From Chryseobacterium lathyri (lineage in GTDB: Bacteria; Bacteroidota; Bacteroidia; Flavobacteriales; Weeksellaceae), in assembly GCF_003290185.1 (NCBI RefSeq), contig NZ_QNFY01000002.1, positions 1 through 64,000 on the forward strand: DNA of 64,000 nucleotides, read 5' to 3'. Every line of letters begins with the position of its first letter. Positions within the stretch are counted from its first letter, which is position 1. Under the pieces are notes generated by a model. It worked only from the letters and a program-made list of their open reading frames with translations. It did not search any database and had not been told where the DNA came from. Shown in pieces: positions 1 to 9,981 of this stretch. The translations under genes and the position numbers were made by a program.

Positions 1-2736
1 AATAGTCTCGGTTCTTGACAGTGTTTTTGTGCTGCTTCCAATAGTCTGGTTTGTAGTAGTTTCTAATGGAATGCCAACCATATTCTTATCAATCATCAGT
101 TGGTTGCCTTTTTCATGAGCATAACTATAATTTGTTTCATTAATAGATGCATCAGGAAAAGTAATTTTTTGTTTATTCAGCTGATAATGCGATGGATTAT
201 TGTAGAAGTATTCTGTTTGGGTAACAACCGGAACACCATTTAAATAATCACTTGTTTTCTGAGATTTTAAATAAGTAAAACGGCTGATGTTTTTATAATA
301 TACAACATCCATATGTGGATGATCAGCATCCCAAGTACCATTATTACCATTAGTGGCAACAGGCTCATAAATTTTACGTCGACTGATACCTCCCAGATAA
401 GATATTCTGGTGGGATCTTCAGCATACAGATTTTCAACAGCTTTTAAAGTAGTTCCCCCATTGTCTTTATAAACGGTTAATACCTCTTTTCCATTCTTCC
501 AACCTGAGTTCGTCCAAGGAGCAGAGATAATAGAACCTCCTTTAATAGGATTACCCGGGTAATCCGTCTCGGAACTGAAATAATGGACGCTTTTTCCTTT
601 TCCTTCTATTTGTTCTTCCACGGTATCATAAAAAATATTCGGATTAAAAGAAAATAACCTGCCTATGTTGGATGAAGTAATGGCCGTATAGGTGGACATA
701 GCAGGCAACGAATTTGTAGAGCCTATACAAAGTGAACCTACCAACCTATCTTCAACAAATACAGGGTCTCTGGTAATATTAATAGAATACTCCCCATTAT
801 CCCTAATATACTTATATTTTCTGGTTATAGGAAGTCCGTCAACAGGAGTGTCAACCGTTGATGCAACTCTATATCCTCCTTTTAACACATCTTGTAATAC
901 ATATTTGTCTTCCTGATCAAAGTAGTAAGCCTGAATATATGCCTGACAACAAGCGAATAATGCTTGTACAGTGATTTTAATGGTCTGATTTTTCTCAACA
1001 TATACATAAGCTGTTTGGCTATTATTCAATGAAGATTCTGCCGAAATACCAAGAGAGGTATATCCGATACCAGGAAAATATTCAAATAAAGGCATATAAT
1101 TGCCTGACTGATCTTTAACCCACATTCCACCTTTCTGCTTATCAGTTTCTAAATCAGGGCTGTCTTTACAGTTCCCATAAGGATTAAGATAATTGGATAA
1201 TTGAATACGAACATATCCCGACTTTGCAGGGGTAATAGTTAATTCCTGTGTTGAATCATAAGTGTTAGAGTTATTGACAGTCGAGGTACCTAAAAAAACT
1301 TCAGGTGCATACACCAAAACATTTTCCTTCCTAACGTGATTTTCGTAATTAAACAGTGTGTTGCCTCCTGTTGGGTAAGTAATGGTTTTTAATAACCCGT
1401 ACTGTCCATAGGAAGGTTCAACTTTCTGATTAGCGCCACTATATTGAGGTGCTGTAGTATCGTTACTCGAAAACAATTGAGGTACGAGACTGCTGTTGCT
1501 CGCCCCATTATAAAATCCCCACATATCCCTAGAAAAGCTCAATCTTGAAGGAAGTACCTCAGGGTTATTGTAGATAAATTTATGTAACGAATTCGTTTTA
1601 TTATTTCGTATTTCGGTTAAGAAAAGTCTTGATGCTCCGGTGGTGGTATAATTAAAACTATAATCATCTACATCTATATTATTATGATATTTTTTGATAC
1701 TGGTGAGTTTTGAGTAATCACCATTTTGCGCCGAATATGAAAAAACGATAGAATTATTATTGGAATCATATATTTTTTTGAGTTGTTTGCCCAATACATA
1801 CTGCTCTGAATCTGCAATAAGACCTAAATCAGGTGGTATTGTATATGTTATAAGAGGGCAATAAGGCAGTCCCAAAGAACCACCATATAATACATCTCCA
1901 TATTTATACTGTTCCTCTTTGGTATAGGTCATTGTTTGGGATTGTGAAAGAATGGTCGTATAATTCACATCCTGATATTCAAAGGTAAGTGTCTGACCAT
2001 TAGGAGTAATGATGGAAGTTAAATACCATGATTGTATATATTGTTGTGGAGGCTGATGTCCTCCAGTATTAAGTGTCCTGTTTTGTATATATTCTACAGC
2101 ATTGAAATTATATCGTACTCCATTATCCAAGATAATTGAAAATAGGTTTCCATTATCATTTCTTTTAATTTGGTAATCTTTCTGATCAATCATAATAATA
2201 TTACCTGCTTTATTGATCACAAATTTCACATTATAACCACCAAAGTTCGCAGAGTACAAATCAGGCTCAGAATCAAAATCATCATTTTCACAAAATGCCA
2301 GGTACGCATTCAGTTGTGTAGCAAAGTTCTCAGTTAGTGGAACATCCCCACTATTAAAACTACTTTCTTCATCGGGTCTATCCCGTATGGTTCTGGTAAT
2401 TACTCCACCTGAAATAAAAGTCCATCCCAATCCTACTGAGCCATTCATTTCGTCCACATTAATTCCGTTGGAAGCATAGTTTAAAGAAATGGGAATACTT
2501 GTTCCATCGACTGAAAGTTCTGTAATTGGTATATTAATATTGGGAGCACCTGTAAACATTCCTATGGGAACATTTCCATATTGGCTGAATTTAAATGATT
2601 CAGGGCTGGTTGGAGATATCTTAGGAATGTGTTTGCCAGCATCATTCGTATTGGTAGTATAATCCTCTGGGGTATTACTTTGGCTATACACCAAAGCAGA
2701 AAAAATAATCCCCACCAATGTTAATTTTTTTTTCAT
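1..2736 (-). CDS. RHS-like secreted protein, N-terminal part (cut by window edge)
   Basis: The frame is open from the ATG at 2736 to base 1, giving at least 912 residues; the C-terminus lies outside the window. It begins with a Sec signal peptide (MKKKLTLVGIIFSALVYSQ). Residues about 45-115 carry blocks I associate with the N-terminal part of Bacteroidota RHS/YD-type surface proteins: FSQYGNVPIGMFTG, NINIPI, SLNYASNGI and GSVGLGW. The rest is a long Tyr/Asn/Ser-rich, probably beta-stranded body without a recognisable enzyme domain. It starts 4 bases after the stop of the upstream T9SS-sorted gene, so the two are probably co-transcribed. The variable tip where RHS proteins may carry a toxin cannot be seen. 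The family assignment is by pattern only; secretion is well supported. Confidence 0.75.
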   Translation of the reverse strand, partial: MKKKLTLVGIIFSALVYSQSNTPEDYTTNTNDAGKHIPKISPTSPESFKFSQYGNVPIGMFTGAPNINIPITELSVDGTSIPISLNYASNGINVDEMNGSVGLGWTFISGGVITRTIRDRPDEESSFNSGDVPLTENFATQLNAYLAFCENDDFDSEPDLYSANFGGYNVKFVINKAGNIIMIDQKDYQIKRNDNGNLFSIILDNGVRYNFNAVEYIQNRTLNTGGHQPPQQYIQSWYLTSIITPNGQTLTFEYQDVNYTTILSQSQTMTYTKEEQYKYGDVLYGGSLGLPYCPLITYTIPPDLGLIADSEQYVLGKQLKKIYDSNNNSIVFSYSAQNGDYSKLTSIKKYHNNIDVDDYSFNYTTTGASRLFLTEIRNNKTNSLHKFIYNNPEVLPSRLSFSRDMWGFYNGASNSSLVPQLFSSNDTTAPQYSGANQKVEPSYGQYGLLKTITYPTGGNTLFNYENHVRKENVLVYAPEVFLGTSTVNNSNTYDSTQELTITPAKSGYVRIQLSNYLNPYGNCKDSPDLETDKQKGGMWVKDQSGNYMPLFEYFPGIGYTSLGISAESSLNNSQTAYVYVEKNQTIKITVQALFACCQAYIQAYYFDQEDKYVLQDVLKGGYRVASTVDTPVDGLPITRKYKYIRDNGEYSINITRDPVFVEDRLVGSLCIGSTNSLPAMSTYTAITSSNIGRLFSFNPNIFYDTVEEQIEGKGKSVHYFSSETDYPGNPIKGGSIISAPWTNSGWKNGKEVLTVYKDNGGTTLKAVENLYAEDPTRISYLGGISRRKIYEPVATNGNNGTWDADHPHMDVVYYKNISRFTYLKSQKTSDYLNGVPVVTQTEYFYNNPSHYQLNKQKITFPDASINETNYSYAHEKGNQLMIDKNMVGIPLETTTNQTIGSSTKTLSRTETI

Positions 2737-2740
2737 CGTG

Positions 2741-4307
2741 TTATTTTTTTATGAGTTTAGCACTTGCTGTTTTATTAGTATCCGTTTTTATCGTCACCAG
2801 ATAAGCCCCCTGTATCAAATTCTGGGTATTAATCTTCGTCACTTTATTCTTAGTCTTTAAAATCTGAAGCTGTCTTCCACCCATATCATACAGCATAATA
2901 TCAGCTTCTTTAAAGTCAAAACCGATTTCTACATAAGCATAATCTGAAACAGGATTAGGATAGATTTTGATGTCTTGTTTTTCTATAAGCTGATCAAGTT
3001 GTTTATCTCCCAGCTTTACGATCTTCCAATTCTCTTTTCCAAGCTCTTCTGCACTGGTTCCTGCTAAAATGATTGAGCCATCTCTATTCAGCTTTATATC
3101 TGAAAGTCTTTCTTCTCTCTTCCTGGATTCTCCTTTTACGTGTTTTCTCCACTGCTCATTGCCCTCTTGATCCAAATACAGCATCCAGAAGGTTTCATCA
3201 TCAGTCTCAATTCTTCCTTCTGCCTGAGTATAGCCTCCTAAAAGAATTCCTTTTGTGACATCTTGGTTCTTGGCTCTTGAATCTTGACTCTGGATTACAC
3301 TCGTTCCCATCAGAATATCTCTGTTCCCAAAATTGTAAGATTTCTGCCAGATTTCTTCCCCTCTTTCGTTAAGTGAGATAAGCCATAAATCTGTACCTTC
3401 TTCTATACCTGAGGTTTTGTTTCCTGATCTCTCGGATCTGGATTCACCGCCAATTAAATAGCCTGAAGAGGTCAATGCCAATGTTCTTAAATGGTCATCT
3501 GCTTTGCCCCCCAAATTTTTTTCCCATTCTGTTTTTCCTGTTTTATCAAGCTTGATCACCCAGTAATCTCCTTCTCCAAAATTTTCAGTTTTCTTTGAAC
3601 CGCCTGTAGCACTTCTGGAATAGATTCCTAATAAGGCACCACCATCTTTAGTGGGAATCATTTTCTCTATTTCATCAAGACCTTTTCCTCCTAAAACTGA
3701 CTGAGAAAGTTCTTTTCCATCTTTATCGAGTTTTACAATTAAAACATCTTTTGAACCATAACCTTTAGCTGAGTTTTGAACGTTACCAGCTACAAAGAAT
3801 CCTAAGTCTGTTGTTTGAATAACAGATCTTGCTTCTTCATCGGATGCTGATCCTAAAGTTTTCTGCCAGAGTTCGTCTCCAAATTCATTAAGTCGTATCA
3901 GCCAAATATCAGATCCACCTTTGGAATCTTCTTTTTTATCCAGACCCTTTCCTGAATATGAGGTACCAGAAATCAAAAATCCACCATCTTGTGTAGCAAC
4001 GGTTGCGGAGATAGTCGTGATTATTTCCTGAAATGTATTTCTCCCAGGCTGCTTCACCTTGTTGGTTAAGCTTTACCAGATGGAAATCATAGCCGTTATT
4101 CTGCTTTTGACTTGAGGTCCCTGAGCCTATTGAAGGGCTGGATTGAATTGAGCTTCCCGTGATCAGATACTGTTGATCTATTGTTGTGGTCACCTGGCTT
4201 AGAAAATCCTGTGTAGAGGATTTGATGTCTTTCTGCCATAATACTTCCTGGGCAGAAAGTCCAAGAATCGTGCATAGAATACATGCACCAGAGTAAATTT
4301 TCTTCAT
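2741..4307 (-). pseudogene. T9SS-sorted repeat protein, frameshifted after about 97 residues
   Basis: The gene starts at the ATG at 4307 with a signal peptide (MKKIYSGACILCTILGLSAQ). It reads sensibly to ..SGNNHDYL near 4010, where the frame turns to nonsense. The adjacent frame then continues with ATVATQDGGFLISGTS and runs to a stop at 2741. The ATG at 4057 that opens the second frame lies before the shift, in meaningless sequence, so it is not the true start. The body has roughly 60-residue repeats (DGGFLISGTS..., DIWLIRLNEFGDELWQK...) suggestive of a beta-propeller. The C-terminus (IYPNPVSDYAYVEIGF... to KLIKK) is a type A T9SS sorting domain. A one- or two-base indel at about 4008-4013 explains the break. 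It could be a real lesion or a sequence error. Confidence 0.8.
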
Positions 4308-4669
4308 CTGATTGTGTATTTAGTTTTATAATTAAAAATGTAAAATTAACTTTTTTTAACACATGTGCAAGTCTCCTTGCTGAGATTTAATATAGATCAT
4401 ATCACTTGCCAGTGTTTTCTTTTCTTGCTAATGCAAATCTATTAATGTAAAGCGACAGATCTTGACGTATTATTATATTACTTCCCCTTCATTTCTAATT
4501 GTAATAAATACATTATTAATTATCCTATCAAAAATGAAAGACCCATGATTGCATGAGTCCTTAAAACTAAATAAAAAAGTTATCCCCCTATAATACATAA
4601 TTCCTATTAAACATAAAACAAAAGGCTTTGCTAAAAAAGGCTTTGCTGATCAACCAAACGGAACAGGAC
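4308..4669. other. Intergenic stretch, 360 bases, no gene seen
   Basis: This AT-rich stretch lies between two minus-strand T9SS substrate genes. It holds a terminator-like hairpin (4530-4560) and a 12-base direct repeat, AAAGGCTTTGCT, at 4621-4632 and 4636-4647. No small ORF with coding character was found. The promoter of the frameshifted gene should be here, but I see no clean TAnnTTTG box. Confidence 0.6.
4530..4560 (-). terminator. Rho-independent terminator of the FISUMP gene
   Basis: GACCCATG (4540-4547) pairs with CATGAGTC (4552-4559) with one mismatch and a four-base loop. Read on the minus strand, the stem is followed by TTTCATTTTTGA. It lies about 110 bases downstream of the stop at 4670. 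Confidence 0.5.
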
Positions 4670-6748
4670 CTAGTTTTTAATAATTTTCTTAGAAAAAATA
4701 TGGCCGTTCTTTAATTTTAATTCCACGATATAAATTCCATCCGGAAGTCCGTTCATATGGATTTGATTATTAACAAGCTGTACATTATTAAGTCTTTGCC
4801 CTGTCATATTGGTCACATTTACGCTTTCAATCAGTGAATCTGCCTTGATATTAAGGATCCCGTTTGTCGGGTTAGGATACATTCCCACTGTTTCAGTATT
4901 TTTTATGATATCCGATGTTCCAAGAGCAGAAGCAGTTTTTATACATCTTACCGCAGAACCCTGTCCCCTCATCGCCCCTGAAGAAGGATTGGCAATGGTA
5001 GAACCTATATATAAGTATTTCCCCCCTGAATTTGATGTATCCGAGCTCCAGAAATACCCTCTCTGTCCTGCAAACGTAAGTGCCCCGCTGGAAGAACTTC
5101 TGTAACCGGACGCAGGAAGTTTCAGGTGACTGTTGTAAGCTGTGCCGGGATTGGCAATATTTTCTGCATTCACAATACCTGTCCATTCTGCCTGCGATGG
5201 CATTTTCCAGCCTGTTCCTACAGCCCGGCAAGGGTCTGCCCCTACATGCTTGGATACATTTGCAGGATCTGAAGCAGTCCATTTATCGGTAGCCTCAAAG
5301 GTTCCCCACCATGAAGGTGAACCAATGATAAAAGCACTCAAACCAGCTAATCCGTCCGGTGAATTGGGAGATACCGGAGCCGCTGTTGCTGAATTTCTAA
5401 GCTGATGCCCGTCATCCCATCTTCCCCATTGGAAAAGGTCTCCATAGGAACTCTCGTCACCCATGGCAGAGGCAATCTGAGAGCTTCCCAGGTTTTGCTG
5501 CAGCCATATATTTCCGTCACCACCTCTTACAGTTGCATAGGTAACCTGCTGTCCACGGTAAGTAAAAGTAATACAGCCCGTATCTCCGGCATTGCTGCCC
5601 GGGTCTGTATTGGTACAGCCAGGCGGAACACCGTCTAACGGAATTCTTTTCACTTTAGTAACATCTTCCGTATAAGCCAGTACCAAATAATTATTTACCC
5701 TGTCTATGGCCAGGTCGTTATATTTTGCCTGTCCGTCAGAAATAAAATCCCCGCCTAAAGTCACCCAATTTTGGATAGCAGCATCAAATTTATACACTGT
5801 ATTTCTTAACAGATCATCATTTTCAAAACGGCTGGCAACCACATAAGGCTGTCCGGACTGGGTCACCGCTATAGCTACGTGCTGTACCTTCCCACCGGAA
5901 AAATTAGCCTGTCCAAGCTGTACCCATGCATTTCCTTCAAATTTCTTAACGTTCAGTTTCTGCCCGTTAGCCGAACTGGAAACATAAGCTACATACAGAT
6001 TATTATTTCCATCTATAGCAATATCTGAGGTATACTGTTCTGAGGAAGAAGCGGCATCTACAATACTTCCTCCAACCAGGCTCCATGCATCCGTAGCCGC
6101 TGCTGAAGTATTATTCTGATACACCCTTACACCTCCGGATATACTGCAGGTGTATACTTTTTGATCAGATCCTATAACCATTTCTGCAAATGTAGCCCCA
6201 TTGGAAAATCCTGTATTTCCTACCTGTTCCCAGGCTCCGTTTATATAACGCTGTACTGTTCCTGAATTCTGACCTCCAAATGTAAAAAGTATGTTAGATG
6301 GAGAAACTGCAGAAGCATGATAGTTAGCTGCTGATGTTGTAACGTTGGGAAGCGATGACCATACAGTTCCGTTAAATTGCTGTGCTGCAATTCCCGAACC
6401 CGGATAACCAATCTGACTGGTATAAAAAACATTCCCGGAACCGTCTAATGACAGGGAGTTAAATGTTGCCGTTCCTTCTGTAATTCCTGGAGATCCTCCT
6501 ACATATGACCATGAAGTTCCATTGAATTTCTGTACAGAGCCTTTAGCGACAGAAGTGTCATAATAAGAAAGGTAATAATTCCCTGTCTGGTCTACGGCCA
6601 GGTTATTATAACTGCTTCCAGCTGCTGAAACTCCCGCTGCACTTCCTACATCTTCCCATTGTTGGGCATATAGATAACTTCCTGCGATGGTCAGCAATGC
6701 TAAACCGGTGCCTATTTTACGCATCGCAAAATGTAAATTTTGAAACAT
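4670..6748 (-). CDS. Secreted FISUMP-domain protein with T9SS type A sorting domain
   Basis: A 692-residue exported protein. The first ATG (6748) gives eight extra residues; the ATG at 6724 (MRKIGTGLALLTIAGSYLYAQ minus the last residue as the cleavage region) gives a more typical signal peptide. Residues about 25-370 are propeller-like repeats of the kind VQKFNGTSWSYVG. Residues about 395-605 match the Fibrobacter succinogenes major paralogous (FISUMP) domain: GGDGNIWLQQNLG, YGDLFQWGRWDDG, GTGWKMPSQAEW, GYFWSSD and AVRCIK near its end. The last 70 residues (VGMYPNPTNGILNIKA... to KKIIKN) form a T9SS sorting domain, so the protein should be secreted or anchored at the cell surface. Its function is unknown. 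Confidence 0.88.
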   Translation of the reverse strand: MFQNLHFAMRKIGTGLALLTIAGSYLYAQQWEDVGSAAGVSAAGSSYNNLAVDQTGNYYLSYYDTSVAKGSVQKFNGTSWSYVGGSPGITEGTATFNSLSLDGSGNVFYTSQIGYPGSGIAAQQFNGTVWSSLPNVTTSAANYHASAVSPSNILFTFGGQNSGTVQRYINGAWEQVGNTGFSNGATFAEMVIGSDQKVYTCSISGGVRVYQNNTSAAATDAWSLVGGSIVDAASSSEQYTSDIAIDGNNNLYVAYVSSSANGQKLNVKKFEGNAWVQLGQANFSGGKVQHVAIAVTQSGQPYVVASRFENDDLLRNTVYKFDAAIQNWVTLGGDFISDGQAKYNDLAIDRVNNYLVLAYTEDVTKVKRIPLDGVPPGCTNTDPGSNAGDTGCITFTYRGQQVTYATVRGGDGNIWLQQNLGSSQIASAMGDESSYGDLFQWGRWDDGHQLRNSATAAPVSPNSPDGLAGLSAFIIGSPSWWGTFEATDKWTASDPANVSKHVGADPCRAVGTGWKMPSQAEWTGIVNAENIANPGTAYNSHLKLPASGYRSSSSGALTFAGQRGYFWSSDTSNSGGKYLYIGSTIANPSSGAMRGQGSAVRCIKTASALGTSDIIKNTETVGMYPNPTNGILNIKADSLIESVNVTNMTGQRLNNVQLVNNQIHMNGLPDGIYIVELKLKNGHIFSKKIIKN

Positions 6749-6783
6749 ATTTAATATTATTTTTAATTATTCTAAATTTAATT

Positions 6784-6801
6784 TAATTTTGTGCAAAATT
6801 A
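6784..6801. promoter_or_regulatory. Divergent, overlapping -7 boxes forming a palindrome
   Basis: TAATTTTG on the plus strand (6784-6791) and TAATTTTG on the minus strand (6794-6801) sit back to back, making a near-perfect 18-base inverted repeat. Each fits the Bacteroidota -7 consensus TAnnTTTG. One faces the AraC gene, the other the FISUMP gene. No convincing -33 element was found on either side. Confidence 0.5.
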
Positions 6802-6896
6802 CCTTTCATTCTTAACCCTGAGTTATCATTTCCAAACTTTTTGTTATCCGATGTTAGGCTTATTTCAAAAAATTATACATCCCTAAATCATTGTGT

Positions 6897-7766
6897 ATGA
6901 AGAATTCCTCCAGAAACGGATTGCTTTTCAGTTCCGACCATATCAAGATGATCATGCAGGAAGAGCATCAGCCTAAGAAGTTTTCAAGATTACATATGAT
7001 TGAGAGTAAGGCGAGCTTCAGTCTTCTCTTTCTGCTAAGCCCCAATATCAGATTAGAAGCGAATGACTGTGAAACAAAATTCATGTTCAGAAAAAACCAG
7101 TATATTCTCCACTATTCTTCTCAGGAAAGCACAGCCGAACTTTGGACAGAAAGCCAGGAAACTATAAAATATTTCCAGATACAGATCAATTACCAGCATA
7201 TCTTTAACCTTATTGATCCCGAATCGAGCAGAGAAAATGCGGAAATTCTGGAAAATATGATCCGGAACAATTATATTTTTCTCCACAAGAAAACTCCTCC
7301 CTACATGACTGTGGAAATGCACATGATTTTAAATGAGCTGATCAGCTATTCAAAGAAAGGAATGATGCAGAGGTTATTTGTCGAGGCAAAGATTATTAAA
7401 CTCCTTATCCTTATTTTTGAGCAATTCAATGAAAAAAACAATACCCGGGAAGAGCCTGGCATTTCTTTTACCGTCAAAAAGTTCATCGATGAGAATTATC
7501 ACAAAAATATAAGAGCAGAAGACATCGGAAAGCTGGCGGGTATTAGCCAGAATAAGATCAGGAAAGAATTTAAACATCAGTATGATATGACCGTGACGGA
7601 TTATATTTCGGAACTGAGAATGCTCAAGGCAAAGAAAATGATCATCGACAAAGACATTATGATTAAGGAAATCGCTATTGAATGTGGTTATGAGTATGTC
7701 CAGAATTTTACCCGTGCATTTAAGAAAAAATTCGGAGTTTCCCCGGAAAAGCTGAGAAACGGGTAA
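6897..7766 (+). CDS. AraC-family transcriptional regulator
   Basis: A DNA-binding regulator of about 289 residues. The frame is open from a TTG at 6891, but the ATG at 6897 is the more likely start. The N-terminal two thirds resemble a cupin-like sensing domain without recognisable ligand residues. The C-terminal 95 residues form the double helix-turn-helix: FIDENYHKNIRAEDIGKLAG covers the first HTH, and IKEIAIECGYEYVQNFTRAF with KKFGVSPEKLR the second. It is divergent from the FISUMP/T9SS gene and shares a palindromic promoter region with it, so it may regulate that gene or itself. The target is inference. Confidence 0.9.
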   Translation: MKNSSRNGLLFSSDHIKMIMQEEHQPKKFSRLHMIESKASFSLLFLLSPNIRLEANDCETKFMFRKNQYILHYSSQESTAELWTESQETIKYFQIQINYQHIFNLIDPESSRENAEILENMIRNNYIFLHKKTPPYMTVEMHMILNELISYSKKGMMQRLFVEAKIIKLLILIFEQFNEKNNTREEPGISFTVKKFIDENYHKNIRAEDIGKLAGISQNKIRKEFKHQYDMTVTDYISELRMLKAKKMIIDKDIMIKEIAIECGYEYVQNFTRAFKKKFGVSPEKLRNG

Positions 7767-7770
7767 TAAA

Positions 7771-7800
7771 AAAACCGCCTAAAAAATTAAGCGGTTTATA
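7771..7800 (-). terminator. Terminator between araC-type gene and the DUF-type membrane gene
   Basis: AAACCGC (7772-7778) pairs with GCGGTTT (7791-7797). On the minus strand the stem is followed by a seven-T run, so it best serves the gene ending at 7862. It may also stop plus-strand transcripts less efficiently. Confidence 0.7.
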
Positions 7801-7861
7801 TATGTTGTTTTGCTTTGATATTACTTTTTCAGAATTAAGGTGAAAAAGCAATGACAATCAA

Positions 7862-8146
7862 TTAATGATGATGTCCGTGATCGTGGATGAAGGGTCCGTT
7901 CCCTTTAGGGTTGCTAAAGATCACTTCTACACCTTCCTGCTCATTTACCTGTTTTCTTCTGATATCTTCAGGGTCAAAAGGTTTTACTTTTCCGAAATAT
8001 TCTTTCAGACCTTCAGTTAACCACATTGGGATTACCAATCCGAAGAACATGAAGATACACCAGAATCCTACTAAGAACATAATTATAAAGAATACAGTCC
8101 ATAGGAACTGGTAAAACGGCCAAAATGCTGATAAAATAGTTATCAT
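7862..8146 (-). CDS. Small membrane protein with His-rich C-terminus
   Basis: A 94-residue protein with two adjoining hydrophobic segments (residues about 3-27 and 26-45, Phe/Trp rich). A charged tail follows (EGLKEYFGKVKPFDPEDIRRK) and the protein ends in HDHGHHH. The His cluster could bind metal, but nothing proves it. It lies 90 bases downstream of the class I fumarase in the same direction and may be co-transcribed with it. I do not recognise the family. The compact gene, start ATG and following terminator support a real gene. Confidence 0.75.
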   Translation of the reverse strand: MITILSAFWPFYQFLWTVFFIIMFLVGFWCIFMFFGLVIPMWLTEGLKEYFGKVKPFDPEDIRRKQVNEQEGVEVIFSNPKGNGPFIHDHGHHH

Positions 8147-8237
8147 TCTCTAAGATTTTAGGCAAAAATAGGACTTTTTTGTTTTGTACACAAAAGATAC
8201 AAGCCCTATTTTATAATTTATTTTGATTTTAAACTAA

Positions 8238-9845
8238 TTAATGGGCAAGATCTGCGAAGAAATCATTGCCTTTATCGTCAGTAATGATGAATGCCGGGAA
8301 ATCTTTTACTTCAATTTTTCTTACGGCTTCCATCCCTAATTCAGGGAAATCCACAATATCTACAGACACAATATTGTCTTTGGCAAGGATGGCGGCAGGT
8401 CCTCCGATGGATCCCAGATAAAAACCTCCATATTTACCACAGGCATTGGTAACATCCTTACTTCTGTTCCCTTTGGCCAGCATGATCATACTTCCGCCGT
8501 GACTCTGGAACTCATCAACGTATACATCCATTCTTCCTGCTGTTGTAGGCCCGAAGCTTCCTGAAGCCATTCCTTCCGGAGTTTTTGCCGGTCCTGCATA
8601 ATAGATCGGATGATTTTTGAAATATTCCGGCATCGGTTTTCCGCTATCGATGATCTCTTTGATCTTTGCGTGGGCAATATCTCTTGCTACAATTAACGTT
8701 CCGTTCAATTTCAATCTTGTTTTGATCGGGTATTTGGACAGTTCGGCAAGAATTTCAGGCATTGGTTTATTTAGGTTAATCTCAACAGCCTCTTCCAGGT
8801 GTGGAGGCGTATCCGGTAAAAATCTTTTCGGATCCTGTTCAAGCTGTTCAAGGAAGATACCCTCTTTTGTAATTTTTCCTTTGATATTTCTGTCTGCTGA
8901 ACACGAAACGCCCATTCCGACCGGACAAGAAGCAGCATGACGAGGAAGTCTGATTACTCTTACATCATGGGTAAGGTACTTTCCTCCGAACTGTGCTCCG
9001 ATAGCACTTTCCTGACAGATTTTCTGAACTTTAGCTTCCCATTCAAGGTCTCTGAAGGCCTGTCCTGCTTCGTTTCCTTCTGTCGGAAGATGATCGTAAT
9101 ATTTTGCAGATGCTTTTTTCACGGCAGCCAGATTCGCTTCAGCAGAAGTTCCCCCAATGACAAGCGCCAGGTGATAAGGCGGGCATGCCGCTGTACCCAG
9201 ATCTGAAATTCTTTCTTTAACGAATTCTTCAAGAGATTTTTCGTTCAGTAATGATTTGGTTTTTTGATAAAGGAATGTTTTGTTGGCAGAACCTCCTCCT
9301 TTCGTTAAAAATAAAAATTCGTAGTAATCTCCTTTTTTAGCATAGATATCAATCTGTGCAGGAAGATTTGACCCTGAATTTTTTTCGTCAAACATCGTCA
9401 AAGGGACTACCTGGGAATATCTCAGGTTTCTTTTCTGATAAGTATTGTAAATTCCTTTGCTTAAATATTCACCGTCATCAACCCCTGTATAAACATTTTC
9501 TCCTTTTTTCCCCATTACAATAGCCGTACCTGTATCCTGGCATGAAGGAAGAGCTCCTTCAACGGCAACCGCAGCATTCTGCAACAGGTTATAAGCAACG
9601 AATCTGTCGTTATCAGTAGCCTCCGGATCATCGATGATTCTTCTCAGACTTTCAAGGTGTGAAGAGCGAAGCATAAAAGAAACGTCTGCCATTGCTTCTT
9701 CAGCCAGAAGTTCAAGACCCTTAGGATCAATGGTCAAAATCTCTCTTTCTCCTAATTTTTCAACCTTTACGTAATCTGATGTAAGCTTTTTATACACCGT
9801 ATCGTCTTTCTGGATCGGATACGGATCCTGATATCTAAAATCCAT
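8238..9845 (-). CDS. fumA: Fumarate hydratase, class I (4Fe-4S)
   Basis: Cytoplasmic TCA-cycle enzyme converting fumarate to malate, 535 residues, close to the usual length for homodimeric class I fumarases. The iron-sulfur ligands are visible as Cys102 (SCQDTG), Cys221 ([10 protein letters not shown]) and Cys315 ([10 protein letters not shown]). The C-terminal beta domain contains GPTTAGRMD and GSIGGPAA. The ATG at 9845 is followed directly by the conserved N-terminus. A -7 box lies at 9862-9869. It is encoded back to back with the iron-independent class II enzyme fumC, a pairing consistent with switching between an efficient but oxygen-sensitive and a robust fumarase. Confidence 0.95.
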   Translation of the reverse strand: MDFRYQDPYPIQKDDTVYKKLTSDYVKVEKLGEREILTIDPKGLELLAEEAMADVSFMLRSSHLESLRRIIDDPEATDNDRFVAYNLLQNAAVAVEGALPSCQDTGTAIVMGKKGENVYTGVDDGEYLSKGIYNTYQKRNLRYSQVVPLTMFDEKNSGSNLPAQIDIYAKKGDYYEFLFLTKGGGSANKTFLYQKTKSLLNEKSLEEFVKERISDLGTAACPPYHLALVIGGTSAEANLAAVKKASAKYYDHLPTEGNEAGQAFRDLEWEAKVQKICQESAIGAQFGGKYLTHDVRVIRLPRHAASCPVGMGVSCSADRNIKGKITKEGIFLEQLEQDPKRFLPDTPPHLEEAVEINLNKPMPEILAELSKYPIKTRLKLNGTLIVARDIAHAKIKEIIDSGKPMPEYFKNHPIYYAGPAKTPEGMASGSFGPTTAGRMDVYVDEFQSHGGSMIMLAKGNRSKDVTNACGKYGGFYLGSIGGPAAILAKDNIVSVDIVDFPELGMEAVRKIEVKDFPAFIITDDKGNDFFADLAH

Positions 9846-9861
9846 TCAATTTTTGTTTGTG

Positions 9862-9869
9862 CAAAAATA
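9862..9869 (-). promoter_or_regulatory. -7 box of the class I fumarase promoter
   Basis: TATTTTTG on the minus strand matches TAnnTTTG and lies 17 bases upstream of the start codon, giving a very short leader. No clear -33 TTTG was found at the expected distance. Confidence 0.4.
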
Positions 9870-9981
9870 CGGCATCCTCAAAAAAGCATGAGTAAAATCA
9901 GTCATCTGTATTGATATTTATAATGATTATAAATTGCGTGATTCTGCGTTTATAATTAACTTTATAAAAATTTCAATCACA

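Noticed and set aside
4096..4362. 88-residue minus-strand ORF overlapping the T9SS gene start
   Set aside because: It overlaps the clear signal-peptide frame, has no protein-like features and is an out-of-frame shadow.
4621..4647. Tandem AAAGGCTTTGCT repeat as a functional element
   Set aside because: Only two copies of 12 bases in non-coding DNA; likely a simple local duplication.
9934..9981. N-terminal extension of fumC from a GTG start
   Set aside because: The extra residues are not family-like and the region probably contains the promoter.
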